From the NCBI RefSeq assembly GCF_028453695.1, contig NC_135777.1, positions 18,961,714 through 19,025,713 of the forward strand: a stretch of 64,000 nucleotides of DNA. The letters run 5' to 3'. This DNA comes from Augochlora pura (Eukaryota > Arthropoda > Insecta > Hymenoptera > Halictidae). The notes under the pieces are model-generated. The model was not told the origin of the DNA. It did not search any database and saw only the letters and a program-made list of their open reading frames with translations. A program made the translations under genes and the position numbers. This document shows, one piece after another, positions 24,194 through 36,800 of the stretch. How positions within the stretch are numbered: the first letter of the stretch is position 1; each line of letters begins with the position of its first letter.

Positions 24194-24245
24194 TTACCGG
24201 GGGAAAGTCGTGGCAGCCACCCTGTGCACACCGGGTGGCCGGTAA
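24194..24245. other. Two-tier inverted repeat
   Basis: TTACCGG (24194-24200) and GCCACCC (24216-24222) face GGGTGGC (24233-24239) and CCGGTAA (24239-24245), giving about 13 paired bases with a 15-nt bulge on one side. Function unknown. Confidence 0.5.
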
Positions 24246-24279
24246 GTAACCGGCTAAGTTTATATATTGAAAGACATAG

Positions 24280-24313
24280 AGTGAGAGAGAGAGAGAGAGA
24301 GTGAGAGAGAGAG
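24280..24313. repeat. GA microsatellite
   Basis: A (GA)n tract with two GTGAG interruptions. Confidence 0.85.
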
Positions 24314-24379
24314 GAGGGGAGGGGAAAGGGGACTGTTGTGTTCGTGATACAGGGAAGTCGCCTATGCGATAGAGCCTTA

Positions 24380-24985
24380 TACACTCCGCGACAAAACTAT
24401 AGGACATTTTCGATCCAAGTTAATTTATTGATAATAATAATAATTCTTTAAAGTCGATACATTTCCAATCCGGGAACGTTGATGAATTGAAGTATGTTTT
24501 ATGCAATTTTTGATGAAATGAGACGCCGTTGATCAATATATAGTATGTTTTATGCAAGAAATAAAAGGGAGGCAGTTAATGAAAGCACATATTATTAATA
24601 ATATTTCGAGCGACCTTTATTTTCTGCGCAATTAATTAACCGCCATTCAATTTATATAAATTCGTTATTGCCATTAAATTCGGTCGAACAATTCATAAAT
24701 TACTCGACGCAATGGCGTCGGCAGGGCTTCCAATTCGAAACCTGCTGTTATAATATCACTGAAATGATATTATATATTTGAAAGAAAGAAGTACTACGAT
24801 ATTGAAATCTTCTCTATTAAACCAACCACAAAACAATATTAACATTAAACCACGCTCACGTTCACTATAAGAAATCTCTTTTATAAAAGCATCTTTTACA
24901 TAACTTAGACATAACCTCGAACGGTACGCACTGTAGTGTTCTCCTTGATTTTCACGCGTGTCTTACAGTTTTGTCGCGGAGTGTA
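24380..24985. mobile_element. Tc1/mariner-like MITE with 17-bp perfect inverted ends
   Basis: TA CACTCCGCGACAAAACT at the left, with its exact reverse complement followed by TA at the right (TA at 24380-24381 and 24984-24985). The TA target and the CACT...GACAAAACTATAGGACA end resemble Tc1/mariner termini. About 606 bp, AT-rich inside, no transposase frame, so non-autonomous. An internal TATGTTTTATGCAA motif occurs twice (24492 and 24546). Confidence 0.8.
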
Positions 24986-27900
24986 GCAAGGAGTCTATGA
25001 AACGAGCTCTATGGGGTGTTACAGGCGGCGCGGGTGTAATAGCCTAGCCGCCGGAGCAGCTTGGCCGGGGACAGACACGAGACTTTGAATGTATACGTAT
25101 GCATCGGGGAATAGAAAGGAGGCGGCGGCGGCGGGGAGAGGGGGAGAGCATTGAATAGCCCCTCGGGTGGCTGTGCCAACAAACCCTAACTAACGTAAAT
25201 AAGATGTCCTAGGAGGGCGGCTCCTTCTGTCTCCGCCACACTATCGCTCCTCGCTCTATCCATTACCAGACTCGCCCCATTTTTCCACCGTCCCTCCCTC
25301 TCCCCCCCTATGACTTTCTGACGGCGCAGGGTCCCGCGAAAGCCATCTTCGGGAACCCTCGTCTCGGGGCCTCGGAGCCCGATGAAGCCCCGGGCCAATT
25401 ACCGGATTTCTTCGCGGAAAAAGGAGACCGGGGTTTCCTTCAGCCCCCAGATGTGTTTCGCTCGCTCCCTCTCGGCCCCCCTTATCGTCTCGCGAACGGA
25501 TGGGCGCGCGCGCGACCGGAAACGATGAATTTGCGAATTTCGGGGCTGGGATAATGGCTCGCGCGCGGCACACCAGTGTAAACCCCGAAGGGCGAGATGA
25601 GTCGACTGAATTCATGAAACGATTATAGCAGCCGCTCGAATGGATCCTTGGCCAGGCTCGATTGATTCCGAGCACAACCCCCTCGAGATGATGGACCTCT
25701 TCCACGGGTTTCCGGTGAACGAGCCTTCTATAAGGTTATAATGATCGGCGACGGAAGAGCTTCGCGGCGACGCGTTCTGGGATTCCGATGATGACTGGGC
25801 TTGATGACGCTGGATTTAGACCAGCCTTTTGTTCGGCTGGGTTAGACAGCGGATTTTTCGGTGCAATGAACATCGTCTGCGTTCGCCGCGAGACGTTCAT
25901 TTATTTTCGAAATGTTTAAGCTGTTACTGCGTTGGTCTTACTGGTTTATGGTCTTAGTATGTTGCATTTGATGAGGTAGAATTATTGTAGAAACGTTCGC
26001 ACTGTATTTCTATAAACACCGGAATATTTTATTATAGTTATTATAGAATACCATAATAATATTACAAAGAAACAATTAATTATGACAAAGTACAATTATT
26101 AAAACTGTAAACATATTTTCATTTCATCTGTAATATTTACAATTAATTTAGTTTAGTCACTGTTTTCCCCTTAATTTTTATTCGACATATTTAGACTGTC
26201 TGAACTTGTATCTTAAAGTAAGAACATGTTCCGCATTCATTGAAGAAAATGTACATGAGGTACATAAAAATGATTTACAATAGTGCACGTTTTTGAAAGA
26301 TAAAAATAAGACGTAACATATAATATGAGCATAAAAATAAGAATTCAATGATAAAATTAAGGCATTAAAATTGTACTTAAAGTATGATAGAAAAATTTAA
26401 GAATATCTCAATTTATTCTAATTATTAAAACGGGAAAGAAATTTTCATCCAACTTATATTTCCTACAATTGACTTCGACAATTTTTAATTTGCATAAAGA
26501 TCGGTCGTCTGGTGATGCATACCGCATACAAGACAACAAGTTACTCGAACACGCACGCGGCGTCGCATATTTAATCAGCGCACAACATGCTCGTCACGTG
26601 GCTACGATTTAGAATCCAGACACATCAAAGACCAATAGACGTGGAAGAAAGGAAAGCGAGAACATCGAAAAGTCCTTAATAATCAGCCGACCATTATCGT
26701 TTCGTTCATTTAACCAGGACCGTCTGCCGCAGAGAAACTTTGTTAGTCTCACCCCCCGGGAGCAGGCGGCGTGCCCGGCCCTCGGGATGACTGTCGTAGA
26801 ATCTTTAATTCACCCCCCTTGGCATACGTCCTCCTCCCCCTCGACTAAGCGAGTCGGAAATGATGAATTCGCGAGCCTTATCGCAACGGCGAAGCGTTGT
26901 TTCCCGGCGGAGGCCAACAAATAAGCTGTCCCGGCGCAAGATATTTCTTGGGGTCGTAATCCTCCCGATTGCTGAACTTCTTATCGCGAAACGGGGAGAG
27001 ACAACGCGGGACCGAAAATTGGACTTTCCGTTTGAATCTTCTTCCGAGCACTACTCCCGAGTTACGCACCCGGCAGCCGTCTCTGGGTCCCAGCCCCTCG
27101 TTGGATGCGTCGATTTCTGGTCGGTTTCTCTGCTTGATGAGATGGAGATCTCGTTACGTTAATATTTCATGTCTGCGCGAGAATGTCTTCCCGATGGGCG
27201 GCGGTCGACACGGTCGTTCTTTGCTTCGCACGATAGCTGAGCGTTAAATATGTAAAGGGTTGGATATTTGAAAAAGGGGGATACGTTTAACCCTGTTAGC
27301 GGCGACCAGAGGAATTGTTTGTTCCTAAACGGAACGTTTCATATCTGATGCGGATAAATTTGCAGAAATTCCGAAAGAAGTTGTACAAATTTTGCAAAAA
27401 CAGGTAATTACAAAATGCATATAAATTAAGAAATAAAACTGGAATTTATGGAAAATGTTGCAACGCGTCGAGTGGCAATTTGTATGCGAGTTAAAATATC
27501 TGTGCATCAGTTTCATCAGCGAGCCGAACATCCACTGAACAATTTGAACAAATTAAAATGGACGCTGTTAAATTTTATCCGATCGTTTCTGTCATAAATG
27601 TATAAAATCCGTCGTCTAGTTACATATTTTGTATATACATTCCTGTGTTTTAATTTCAAGGATATCTCGACGCGATCAGTGAAGATTGTTGAGCTTTTGT
27701 ACATCGAAATATCGAACGATCTGTTTCGTTGATAAATCAGCTACTGCGACTGACAGATTTTCTATTGGAAGACAATCGCTAAGCTACTTTCACAGATCGT
27801 GCGCTTGTTGAAATCCTCGTTGAAAGGCTGTCATTAGGCTGTCCAGAGGCCGTCTTAAGCTACGCTCCCCCCAGAGAGTTGTAGAATACTTTTTGACTTA

Positions 27901-30085
27901 CTCGGAGCTTTCAAAGTTTTAAATGGTCTCCACAGGTGCCCTAATATTTTATCCAAGTCCTATATAACTATTTCCACGACCTCGCCGCGACCACCGTTTA
28001 ACGCTTCGACCGAATTCCATAAAGTCGTTTAAATTAATTAACTAATATCCTGCGAATAATTTTTCATGCGATTAATTTATGAAAATTATTTTTATAATTT
28101 AAGCCCTTTTATCGAGTATTTAAAGACATATAGGTTAAATCTATCTATAAACAAATAAATTAGACGAAGCGACAAGTTCGAGCAATTTGTACACCGTCCA
28201 CAAGTTTTATCCGGACGGCCGACACACGTGACGCGAGTTGACGTAATCGGTGATGCGACGAAAATTGAAACCGTGTCGAATTGGAGCAAACGGCGGAGAG
28301 GGGTAAAAAAAAAAAGAAGGTGACGCGGTTCACGTGAACAGCGCGAACGTGGCCGTGGGACAGCTCGTCTCGCGACGCAAAACCGTCGGCCATTTTGCCG
28401 CGGTGATATACCTCGCGACTGAAATTGTAATGCGGCAATTAATTTAATGGAACAACACGCCACACACAGGGCCTCGAGGCGGCAACTCCGCCCGGTAGAC
28501 GACGATCTCCTCTGCCGTGCAGAAATTCGTCGCCGTTCCGCCGCCACATGTATAATTTCCGGTCCGTGGTTCGGCCAAGGACGCGGAAGCACGACCCCTC
28601 GCCCCGGCTAACTGTCTCGGGGAAAAGTTCCTAATTGATCGAGGAGTCTGGACCGTCTCGTTGCTTCGTTTTCTCGTCGGAGTAGACTGTAGCAGCCCCC
28701 CACTCCCTCTCTCTCTCCCTCTCTCTCTCTTTTTCTCTCTCTTTGCAGAAATGTTCTCGGTAGCGAAAGGAGAAGCTAGACAAAATCCTCGACAAATTCC
28801 AGTCATCGACTTACCGGCTCGCAAATTTTTGCGATCTTCAATACGCAGTTTAATAGGATCGCCTCTGTCGACAGTTTGAACGGCACTCGTCGATTTTAAT
28901 GTTTAAGCCTCCTAACAACTCGCCCGTGCCTCTGGCGTGGACATTTTCGGCCCCTCTTCATTAAAACTTGGCCGGGGGGGAATGTTATTTTTTTTCTTTT
29001 TTTTTTTGTAATTTTCGACGAGAGGCAAAGTTATCTCGTCGCCGCTTTAATCCTTTGCAATCTGCCGCGCATTATTTTCACTTTTTACCGTTGCGTTTAT
29101 TTGACGTATTTCGGGACGTTCGAGTAGCGCTCGATCGAGTGGACGTTTCTGCGAAATAAAAAAAAAAACAGTCTGTAACAATTGTAAGACAGTTTTTTTT
29201 TATTAGTTCGTTCTTTGTTCGGCTTCGAATTTCTGTCAGTCATTTTTATCGAGAATCGTAAAAGTTTACGCAAATTCTTTCGGTAAGTGTACCTCGGAAA
29301 TTTACGTTTCACCTTTTGGTTTGTATATCGTTCTTCCGATCATGACGATTGGAGTACTTCGCCGAGGGTAATTCCCTTGAAACAACCAGAAAACAGATGT
29401 CTGCTCGAAGCCTAAGACAAGGGGGGGGGGCGGAGGGGCGGAGTTACAATCTAACTTCGTTAAAATCTATCTTGGCAAACACTCGAAGTAATGAACCTCG
29501 AGCTTACTTTCTCTCTTCAATCCTGAGTAAAGCCTTTTCACGGTTACCTGTAAGTACCTAAAGAACGTAAAGCCTGAGTTCAAGCTGCGCTCCAAGTAAC
29601 CGCAATGAAAACCCATAAAGTCGGAAACGAGGTAATATCTGTTTAAGAATTTTTCCGTCGACTAACAATGGCGAAATAGACTGCCATAATCCACAACCCT
29701 TGACAATATACGGTCGACCGCCTTTTAAAACGTTGTTACTCTTTTATTAAATTGAACCAAACGACTTAATTTTTCTTTTAGTGTTAAAGAGACTATTATG
29801 CTGTGCATTGACAGAATATCTGTTTTTAATTTTGCTATTACTTGAAACGAAAATGATTAATTTAGTTGTCATTTTAGTTTAAAGTCTATTGAAAAGTTTC
29901 TTTTCCAAATTTTGTATTCCACGAGAAGATTATTTACTATTTCAGAAAAATTAGTTTCCCAGCTCTGTTGTAACAATCGATTCCAATAAAAATTTGTTAG
30001 TGCATACGTGAAATTGCATACGAACAAAGTTAAAAGACGATTGTATTTATTTTCTGATTATTAAAAATTGTTAATTATTGTACAG
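24986..30085. other. Noncoding, no gene recognised
   Basis: GC-rich at 25010-25860, 26690-27200 and 28170-28960; AT-rich elsewhere. A CT microsatellite is at 28703-28746, a T-run at 28987-29009 and a G-run at 29421-29430. A TTAACCCTGTTAGCGGCGACC at about 27289 resembles one MITE end, but no partner was found. Open frames lack known domains. Confidence 0.55.
28703..28746. repeat. CT microsatellite
   Basis: A (CT)n tract interrupted by CCCT and TTTT. Confidence 0.85.
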
Positions 30086-30335
30086 TAGACCCTTTAACTT
30101 TTTGCACTCGAGTAGTGACTTTGAGGCACCACAAAAATTGTTACATAATATTCAATAATAATATTTATATCATCAAAGTTTAGATTCAAAGAATTGTTGT
30201 AAACGTAACTGTTACACGAGTTTATATAGATTTCATATGCATAAAGTGCACCTTGTTACATAAAATCGATATACAGTGATTCGGAATAATTATGTCAGAT
30301 TCACGGTCAAAATCGTTCCGAGTGCAAAGGGTTAA
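30086..30335. mobile_element. TTAA MITE, CCCTTTGCACTCG family, copy 1
   Basis: The left end has CCCTTT and TTTGCACTCGAG split by a small insertion; the right end is CGAGTGCAAAGGGTTAA (TTAA 30332-30335). About 250 bp, AT-rich and noncoding. It aligns by eye with elements at 58200 and 60440. It ends about 390 bp before the Fas2 start codon. Confidence 0.7.
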
Positions 30336-30721
30336 TATTTAGAAAAGACTCCAACTTCTTTCCGGCAAGAGTAACCTGTTAGCCTAAGAGATGATCGGCA
30401 GCGCAAACAGCGGCGGCGCTCCCGAGGCAACGGGGGGAACAGACGGCGGCGGGCGTCGCGCGTCGGTCTCGCGTAACATTTCCTAGTTAGGCCAATTCCG
30501 TACTTTCGCTCGTCACGATTAATTAGCTTAATTCTGGCTTCCTGTTGTGCGTGCACCCGACGAGCAGCGGCGGCGGCGCCGCCGGGGCACCCGGGTGTGC
30601 CTCACGCTCGCCTGCGTGTCAACGCCGGCATAACCAGCCGCATTCCGGGCGTCATAGTTGACGCACGTATGTCGTCGTAAAAGCACTCGTGGCATCTGCC
30701 ACGCCGCGCGACGCCCCGAGG
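30336..30721 (+). other. CpG-rich region upstream of Fas2
   Basis: GC-rich with many CpG and a GGCGGCGGCGCCGCCGG palindrome near 30567. It probably contains the Fas2 leader, but no TATA box or initiator could be fixed. Confidence 0.45.
30669..30680 (+). promoter_or_regulatory. Three-codon upstream ORF in the Fas2 leader
   Basis: ATG TCG TCG TAA ends 41 nt before the Fas2 start codon. Its start context is weak (C at -3), while the main ATG has A at -3, so ribosomes could scan past or reinitiate. It lies in the leader only if transcription begins upstream of 30669, which is inferred from the CpG-rich stretch here. Confidence 0.4.
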
Positions 30722-30815
30722 ATGAGCGCCGCCGAGACGTCGATCTGCATTTCCGTGCTGTGCATCTACGTGCTCAGGGCCACGGTGCCGCCGACCCGGG
30801 CCGACGCTCGTTTCG
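30722..30815 (+). CDS. Fas2: Fas2 exon 1: start codon and signal peptide
   Basis: This exon encodes 31 residues plus one base (phase 1). A short polar N-terminus is followed by the hydrophobic run ICISVLCIYVL and a polar stretch rich in T, R, A and D, as in a secretory signal peptide. Cleavage probably falls around residues 24-32. The donor is TTTCG|GTAAG. The exon lies in a GC- and CpG-rich island (about 30380-30720), unlike the AT-rich DNA on either side. In-frame translation could extend upstream without an ATG, but the ATG at 30722 is the only one placed before the leader. Confidence 0.85.
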
Positions 30816-33800
30816 GTAAGAAGCTTACGTCCTCGTGTAAGCTACTATACTCGCCTCCTCCGCCTCGATCTTCCTGGCAACCCCCCCGAAAACCATCCCT
30901 TGTCGCGGTTAACGGTCACCGCGACGAATTCCCTACCGCTGCTGATCCGATGGTCCCGTGCTTACTCCGGTCTTCCAACTTCTGAACGATTCCTGCATTT
31001 TGCAGCGGCACGCTGAGTAATTTATTCGCACCGATACCTGCACCACGGTTGTAACATTTCGTACCCGTTGCATGGGAATTGCGTTGTCGGTCAGTATGAA
31101 TTGTTAATCCTACGTATTCGCGTGGAGACTCGAAGGAGCTATTTAGATTCGTTGCACAGCGGAAATAATTGCAACGTTATCGAATTTGTCTCTGTCGAAA
31201 CGATTAACCGCTGCATGAGTCGCGAAATTCGTTTGTAGAGAGTGCATTAGATTATGTGAAAGGGAAATGTCATAAAGCGGAGGAACTATCTTGGATTTCG
31301 AGTTGAAATGAGTTAATTTTTGATTTAGGCAAAATCTGTTTTGCCAATCTATGTTTGTTGTGAGAAATAGGAATTTTTTTATTAAAATGAACCTGAGTAT
31401 ACTTGGGATCGTTTGTGATTTTATTTATCAATTTTTTACCATAACATGTTTTTTAAGGTACTCCTAGCAGATGTATTAATTCTTCTACAAACCTTATGTG
31501 AAATTAGTTGTCAGAAAGTTGAATAAGTAAATATTAAAATTAATTTCAATTCCTTAAAATAAATCTTGAGTTCAAACCTTTTCGTTTATAACACGCAAAA
31601 AATCTGTAGTGCGGTTATAAAATACTGGGGATCTCTATTCAAGGGTTTAACTATTTTGCTATGAAATTTGCTAAATTTTTTTAGATAATCGTGAATCATT
31701 TTTCTATAATTTTCGGTCGGTAAAACATTATCGATTAGATTGAACGGCGACATTAAGGATAAAATACAAAGTTAAGTGGAGGAAAATGAAAATGGGTCAT
31801 TCGACTTTTGTCGAAGGATTTGCATACTGAAATTGGCATTAAGTCAGGAAGATCATAGTTGAATAGGAGTGTGAGAGGAGACCTTGATCCAAATTAAACC
31901 ATTGCTGCTTGAGAGATTTCAAGTGGAAATCTTGTGCCAAGTTCCTTCCTTTAATCTTGACCCAGGCAACAGTGACATGTAAAATGTAAAGTGAGGTCAT
32001 AAGTGTCTTATCAGCAAAAGGATAGAAACATGGAAAGCATGTCACTAAAACAGATATTAGAAAATATTAAAAATATCTAGCTTCTCTAACTCTGCTGCAC
32101 GAGTTTTATTAATATGATGAATTTAAAAGTATTGAAAAAAAGTAAGTCAGTAGAACAAAATATATATAAAAATAAATGAATATGAATGAAAATAAATAAA
32201 AATAAATAAAATGTAAATAAAATGTAAATAGAATAAAACAAAATACAAATAAAATAAAGTATAAATCAAATATAAATAGAATAAAATATTCAAAGTGCAT
32301 AAAATCTTCCTAACCTTAATTTTCCATTCCATAAAATTGTTTTATCATAACACAAAATAAACAATATCAAAGGGGTACTAGATCTCCGACGGTTCTCCGC
32401 AACAAAACTGTTTCGCTGAAACCAGAAATAAACAAAAAACTTTACTGTTCTCGAAATTCCGCTTAACGAAACTGTTTTATTAGCGTGTAAAATGAAGATC
32501 GCGGAAAACACCTCTCCGCCCAACAAGCCCGACAGACACAGGAGCGAAACATCCCGAACAAAAGCGAGTAAAATCGCAGACACCGCTAAAGCAATTTCAC
32601 GACGCGATTCACAGGGAAACCTCGTCGGAATACGAAACGAAGCGTAATTTTTGCCGATTAGCACACCTCTGGAGAGCTCGAGTGTAGCAGCGATCCTCTT
32701 GGGAATCCCGAGGCACACGCATTAAACCGTGGCGCATTAATCGTGCACGCATCGAAATCACCGTCGAGAGTACCGAGCGGAATCGCTCGTCGCGGATACA
32801 CGTCGCTGCCACAGTCTGGTATTCGCCCGATACACGCTGGTGTAAATGATGTTTCTCACTTGACGCGTCTGACGTGTGCCTAATAATTTATTTATACAGT
32901 ATTTTGGCTCGGAAAAAATAATTATAAGCAAGTAAAAATTATTAAGAGATTATTGAAATTATTTGTATTACTCAGTGTATTTAAAGTGTGCCTATTTATT
33001 TATTTATAGTATTTTTACATTATGCGAATAATTTTAAGCATTAAGAAAGTTATGGTTACAGAATTTTCAAGAAATATGTAAAAGAAAAGGAAAATAATCA
33101 AGAACAATTTAGAGGTTATGAAACAGTATGTGAAACTATAGAAAAATATTAGAAACTGTTACCAAGTATTAAAAAACACTCAATGTTGTCTATTTTAATA
33201 ATTATAGAATAGTTTAATGTATTATAAAAAACATATCTTTTGCATTTGCTAACAAAATTCTTAACGAGATCAAATGCTAAAAAAAGGAACATTTCTGTCA
33301 CGAAAATTTTACAAAAAAAAAAATCTCGTAATAAATAATAACGCATAACAGCGTAGATATTAGCGCATAACATAATTAACAAAAATAATACCGGCACACC
33401 GCCGACTATACAACAGCTGAGTCAACCAAAATTTTGCATCCTCAGCAGGTAGGAAAAAATCGTATTTTGGCCAGCATTTTGAACCTAACGCTCTAACTCT
33501 GCGCCGGTTCGTGACTCAGCGGGAGCGTACGTGCTCGTGTTTCAGGTGTCTGTAAAAATCGCGGACAGTTTCCAGGGACGCGGGAAGGTAATCGCCTCTC
33601 GTTATTACGGAATTACGTGCAATTACCCTCGGCCGATTAAAGCGGCGCGGCGTCGGGTGGCGAGGCAAGAAACGATCGTGGAACAGCGCGTCGTCTCTCT
33701 CNNNNNNNNNNNNNNNNNNNNNNNNNNNNNNNNNNNNNNNNNNNNNNNNNNNNNNNNNNNNNNNNNNNNNNNNNNNNNNNNNNNNNNNNNNNNNNNNNNN

Positions 33801-36800
33801 NTTGCAGCTTTCGCAGCCGAAGCTTCCTTGGAGCTGATGCCGAACGGCGACACGCAGACGAAGGCAATCGGGTCCAGCATCATCATGACGTGCAAGCCCA
33901 AGGTCGAAGACACGAAGCTCATCAGCGACATGCAATGGCTCGATCCGCAGAACCGTCCGATCGAGTCCCTGAAGTGAGTAGATCGATCCCATCGAAACGT
34001 GCATCGTTAAACGGCCGTACACAACAGCGCCCCTCGCCGACCGTGCACACTCTCGTCTGGCATGGATTAATCCGATCGATCCTCGATCTTTTATTTCTCG
34101 GCGCCCGGAGTCCGTGCCAACATTATCGCGCAAACGCTCGCGGGACGATCGAGGCGAAACGATAATTGAGGGAAAGGATGCTGCTCGATACTTTTGTTTC
34201 TCCTCATTCTGGGAATCTCGCGGTTGCTCCAATTCTCTCGATCACGCTCGTTGCGATATGACCACGGACCTTTGCACAGATTCTTGTTTCTAAATGCGTA
34301 AAATTCTTGTAAAATATGTCTCCTTTATCAATCAGTTCATTCAAGTGAGTGTTAAACAAACAAATTACCATTAGAGTCATCTGCGCACTGTCCTCCATAC
34401 GTCATTACATCTTGGTGGATTACTTCACGAAACTGCACTTAACAACCTTTTCAAATTTCTAGACTACGTATTTGTGTGCAAAGTAATAATTGTTCGCGTT
34501 AATTGTAAGAAGCGTCAACTGTCTTTTCCAACACGATTACTGTTATATATTCGAGCCGGTTTTCCATTCTCGTGAAAAATGTCTACTCCAATTACATAAT
34601 TCAATATCTCCTTGGCCCTCCTCGACGAAACTGTTCCGCCACGAGGACGAATGTAATATTCAGAATTCCCGGCTGAAATCGTTGCCGACGATGGAGATAT
34701 CGCGCGATACGATTGTCGGATTTGTGTATCCGTGTCTCTGCAACACGGCGCTCGGATAGGAGAGAGAGTGTAATCACTATTCATTCGCGGCGCGCGCGCG
34801 CGCGCTCGCGGGATACACGTTTCTCTGTTTATAGAACGTGGCCGTGGAACATGTTCAACAGTTTCGAATAAAATCACGGCTTTGTAACCGGGGTTCCGTT
34901 TCCAACGGGGGCGCGACCGGCCACAAAGGCTTCGCTGATTTATTAAATCCTTTAGATTTACAGGAGCAGACACGGTGCAGTTGAAGGTCGTTATTCAAGT
35001 GATCGCAGCGAGCGCGCGAGAAACGTAGAAGCGGAATGCAAAAATATCGCGACAGCGCAAACAAACGTGTGTCGGGCCAGACGAGAATATACGAGCGCGA
35101 GGGGGCGTTCACGCTTTTGAGCTTTCCTATTTTTTTCTTTTTCTTTTTTTTTTTTTTCAATAGCGTAACAACGCCGCTTTTAGCTAATAATTAAAATGGA
35201 GAGAAAAGGGAGGTTTTACGCACAGGATGTCAGCTGCGGTAACGAGTTTGACGATCCTGCGAGTAGAAATAGGAGAACGAACGTTTGCAAATGAGCGTCG
35301 TCTGTTACTGCGAGCTGGATCAAATGGTTGCAACGATGGTTTCGTGACAGACGAATTTTATCGAGGGAAATCCGAGCTTTGACTCGTGAGAATTTTGCAA
35401 GGTCCCGTCGTACGTCGTGTAATCTTTGAATTCTATATCGCAACTCTCACACGTGTTTTACAAATTAACAGTTGTCCAAACATTTTAGGATAAAGATTCA
35501 CACTTTTATATGTTACCTTACATTTATGTTATACATTATACTGTATAACAAATCGAATATTCTTCAGCAGAAAGAGACAGAAACTTGACAAAATTTAACT
35601 TCGAGGAACCTTTTCAGATTCTACTAAATTTAATTTCAAATTGCAAAAAAGTTGCACAGTTCAATAACTGAACAATATACAATGTATAAATGAACACAAT
35701 TCAATAAATTCGAACAATGTCGATTAGTATGAATCTCTGCAAAATAAGGGCTAGAGATTGTCCCAAAATATCTATAAAGTATAATTGCTGAAAAAGACGA
35801 ACATGTGTCATGTAAAATTAAATTTTCTTCGAACAATATGAATTAACATTAATGATCGCAACAATGTCAGTACATCTATTTCTACTCGTTGCAAAAGAAA
35901 AAAAAAAGAAGACGGAATCGCATACGTCGATCCGTATATTATTGAACGAAAGACCAATTAAACGAACAAATAATTATAACACACAAGTAGAACACGACCA
36001 CCACTCAGCCACTAATATAACGAAATTTCTGTCACTTGTTTTGCACACAGACTCGTCGTCTTACCGATCGAAAGGCGAGTATACAAAACTCTCAATTCAT
36101 GACTATACACGCAACCGTAGTGTCATCGTTTTTCAGCTCCCCTCTGTTTTGCGATGTACCATTCACTAGTTACTATAGTTTTCTGTGCAACTTAGAACAC
36201 TGTTTTTCTTCTCATTCACCCCATCACTACCACCACCATCGCCGCCACTACCATCGCCACCATCGCCGCCGCCACTACCACAGTCACACAGCCAGCCACC
36301 ACCATAACCACACCGTCACTACCCCCCGTGGCTGATTTACGTCTACTACAGACTGTACAGGAGCTCTTAATTGCTGGCTCGGCCGATTGTTCTGCGAACT
36401 AAGCGTTGCTCATTAAGCTGTTCGCGAAAGTTTTCCGCCTTCCAGCCGGTAAACTGGCTTCCCGTTGTATTTGAACGTTAAGCGGCTGCCCCCGTGTATA
36501 CTTTGCCGTTCAGGCAAGAAAACCACCGGGGGAGAGCTGCCGCGGTGCCCGGCTGAAATAGACATTAAGGGATCCTCGGACGCGTTATGGAGCCCCGCCA
36601 TTCAGCGACGAAAACACCCGACATATATACACCCCCCCTCGACCCCGTGCCCACCAGCAATTAAGCGGCTCCTTTGCCGTTGTTTTGATGTTTTCGTACC
36701 CTTTAACGGGACCGCCACGTGAGGTGTTAAACCACCTGCGCCGACTGATTGACTGGGAAACTGGAGATGAGCCTAAAGGTTTATTGTCACTGCGATTCCA

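Larger units (their letters stand above)
19988..24379. other. Noncoding, no gene recognised
   Basis: GC-rich blocks at 20100-20560, 21030-22310 and 23880-24250 separated by AT-rich DNA. Contains a CT run (21893-21933), a 14-15-nt repeat of AATTCTTATT (22930-23010), an AT-rich duplication (23645-23725) and a GA microsatellite (24280-24313). A 163-codon minus-strand frame (21555-22046) has no recognisable domain. Confidence 0.55.
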
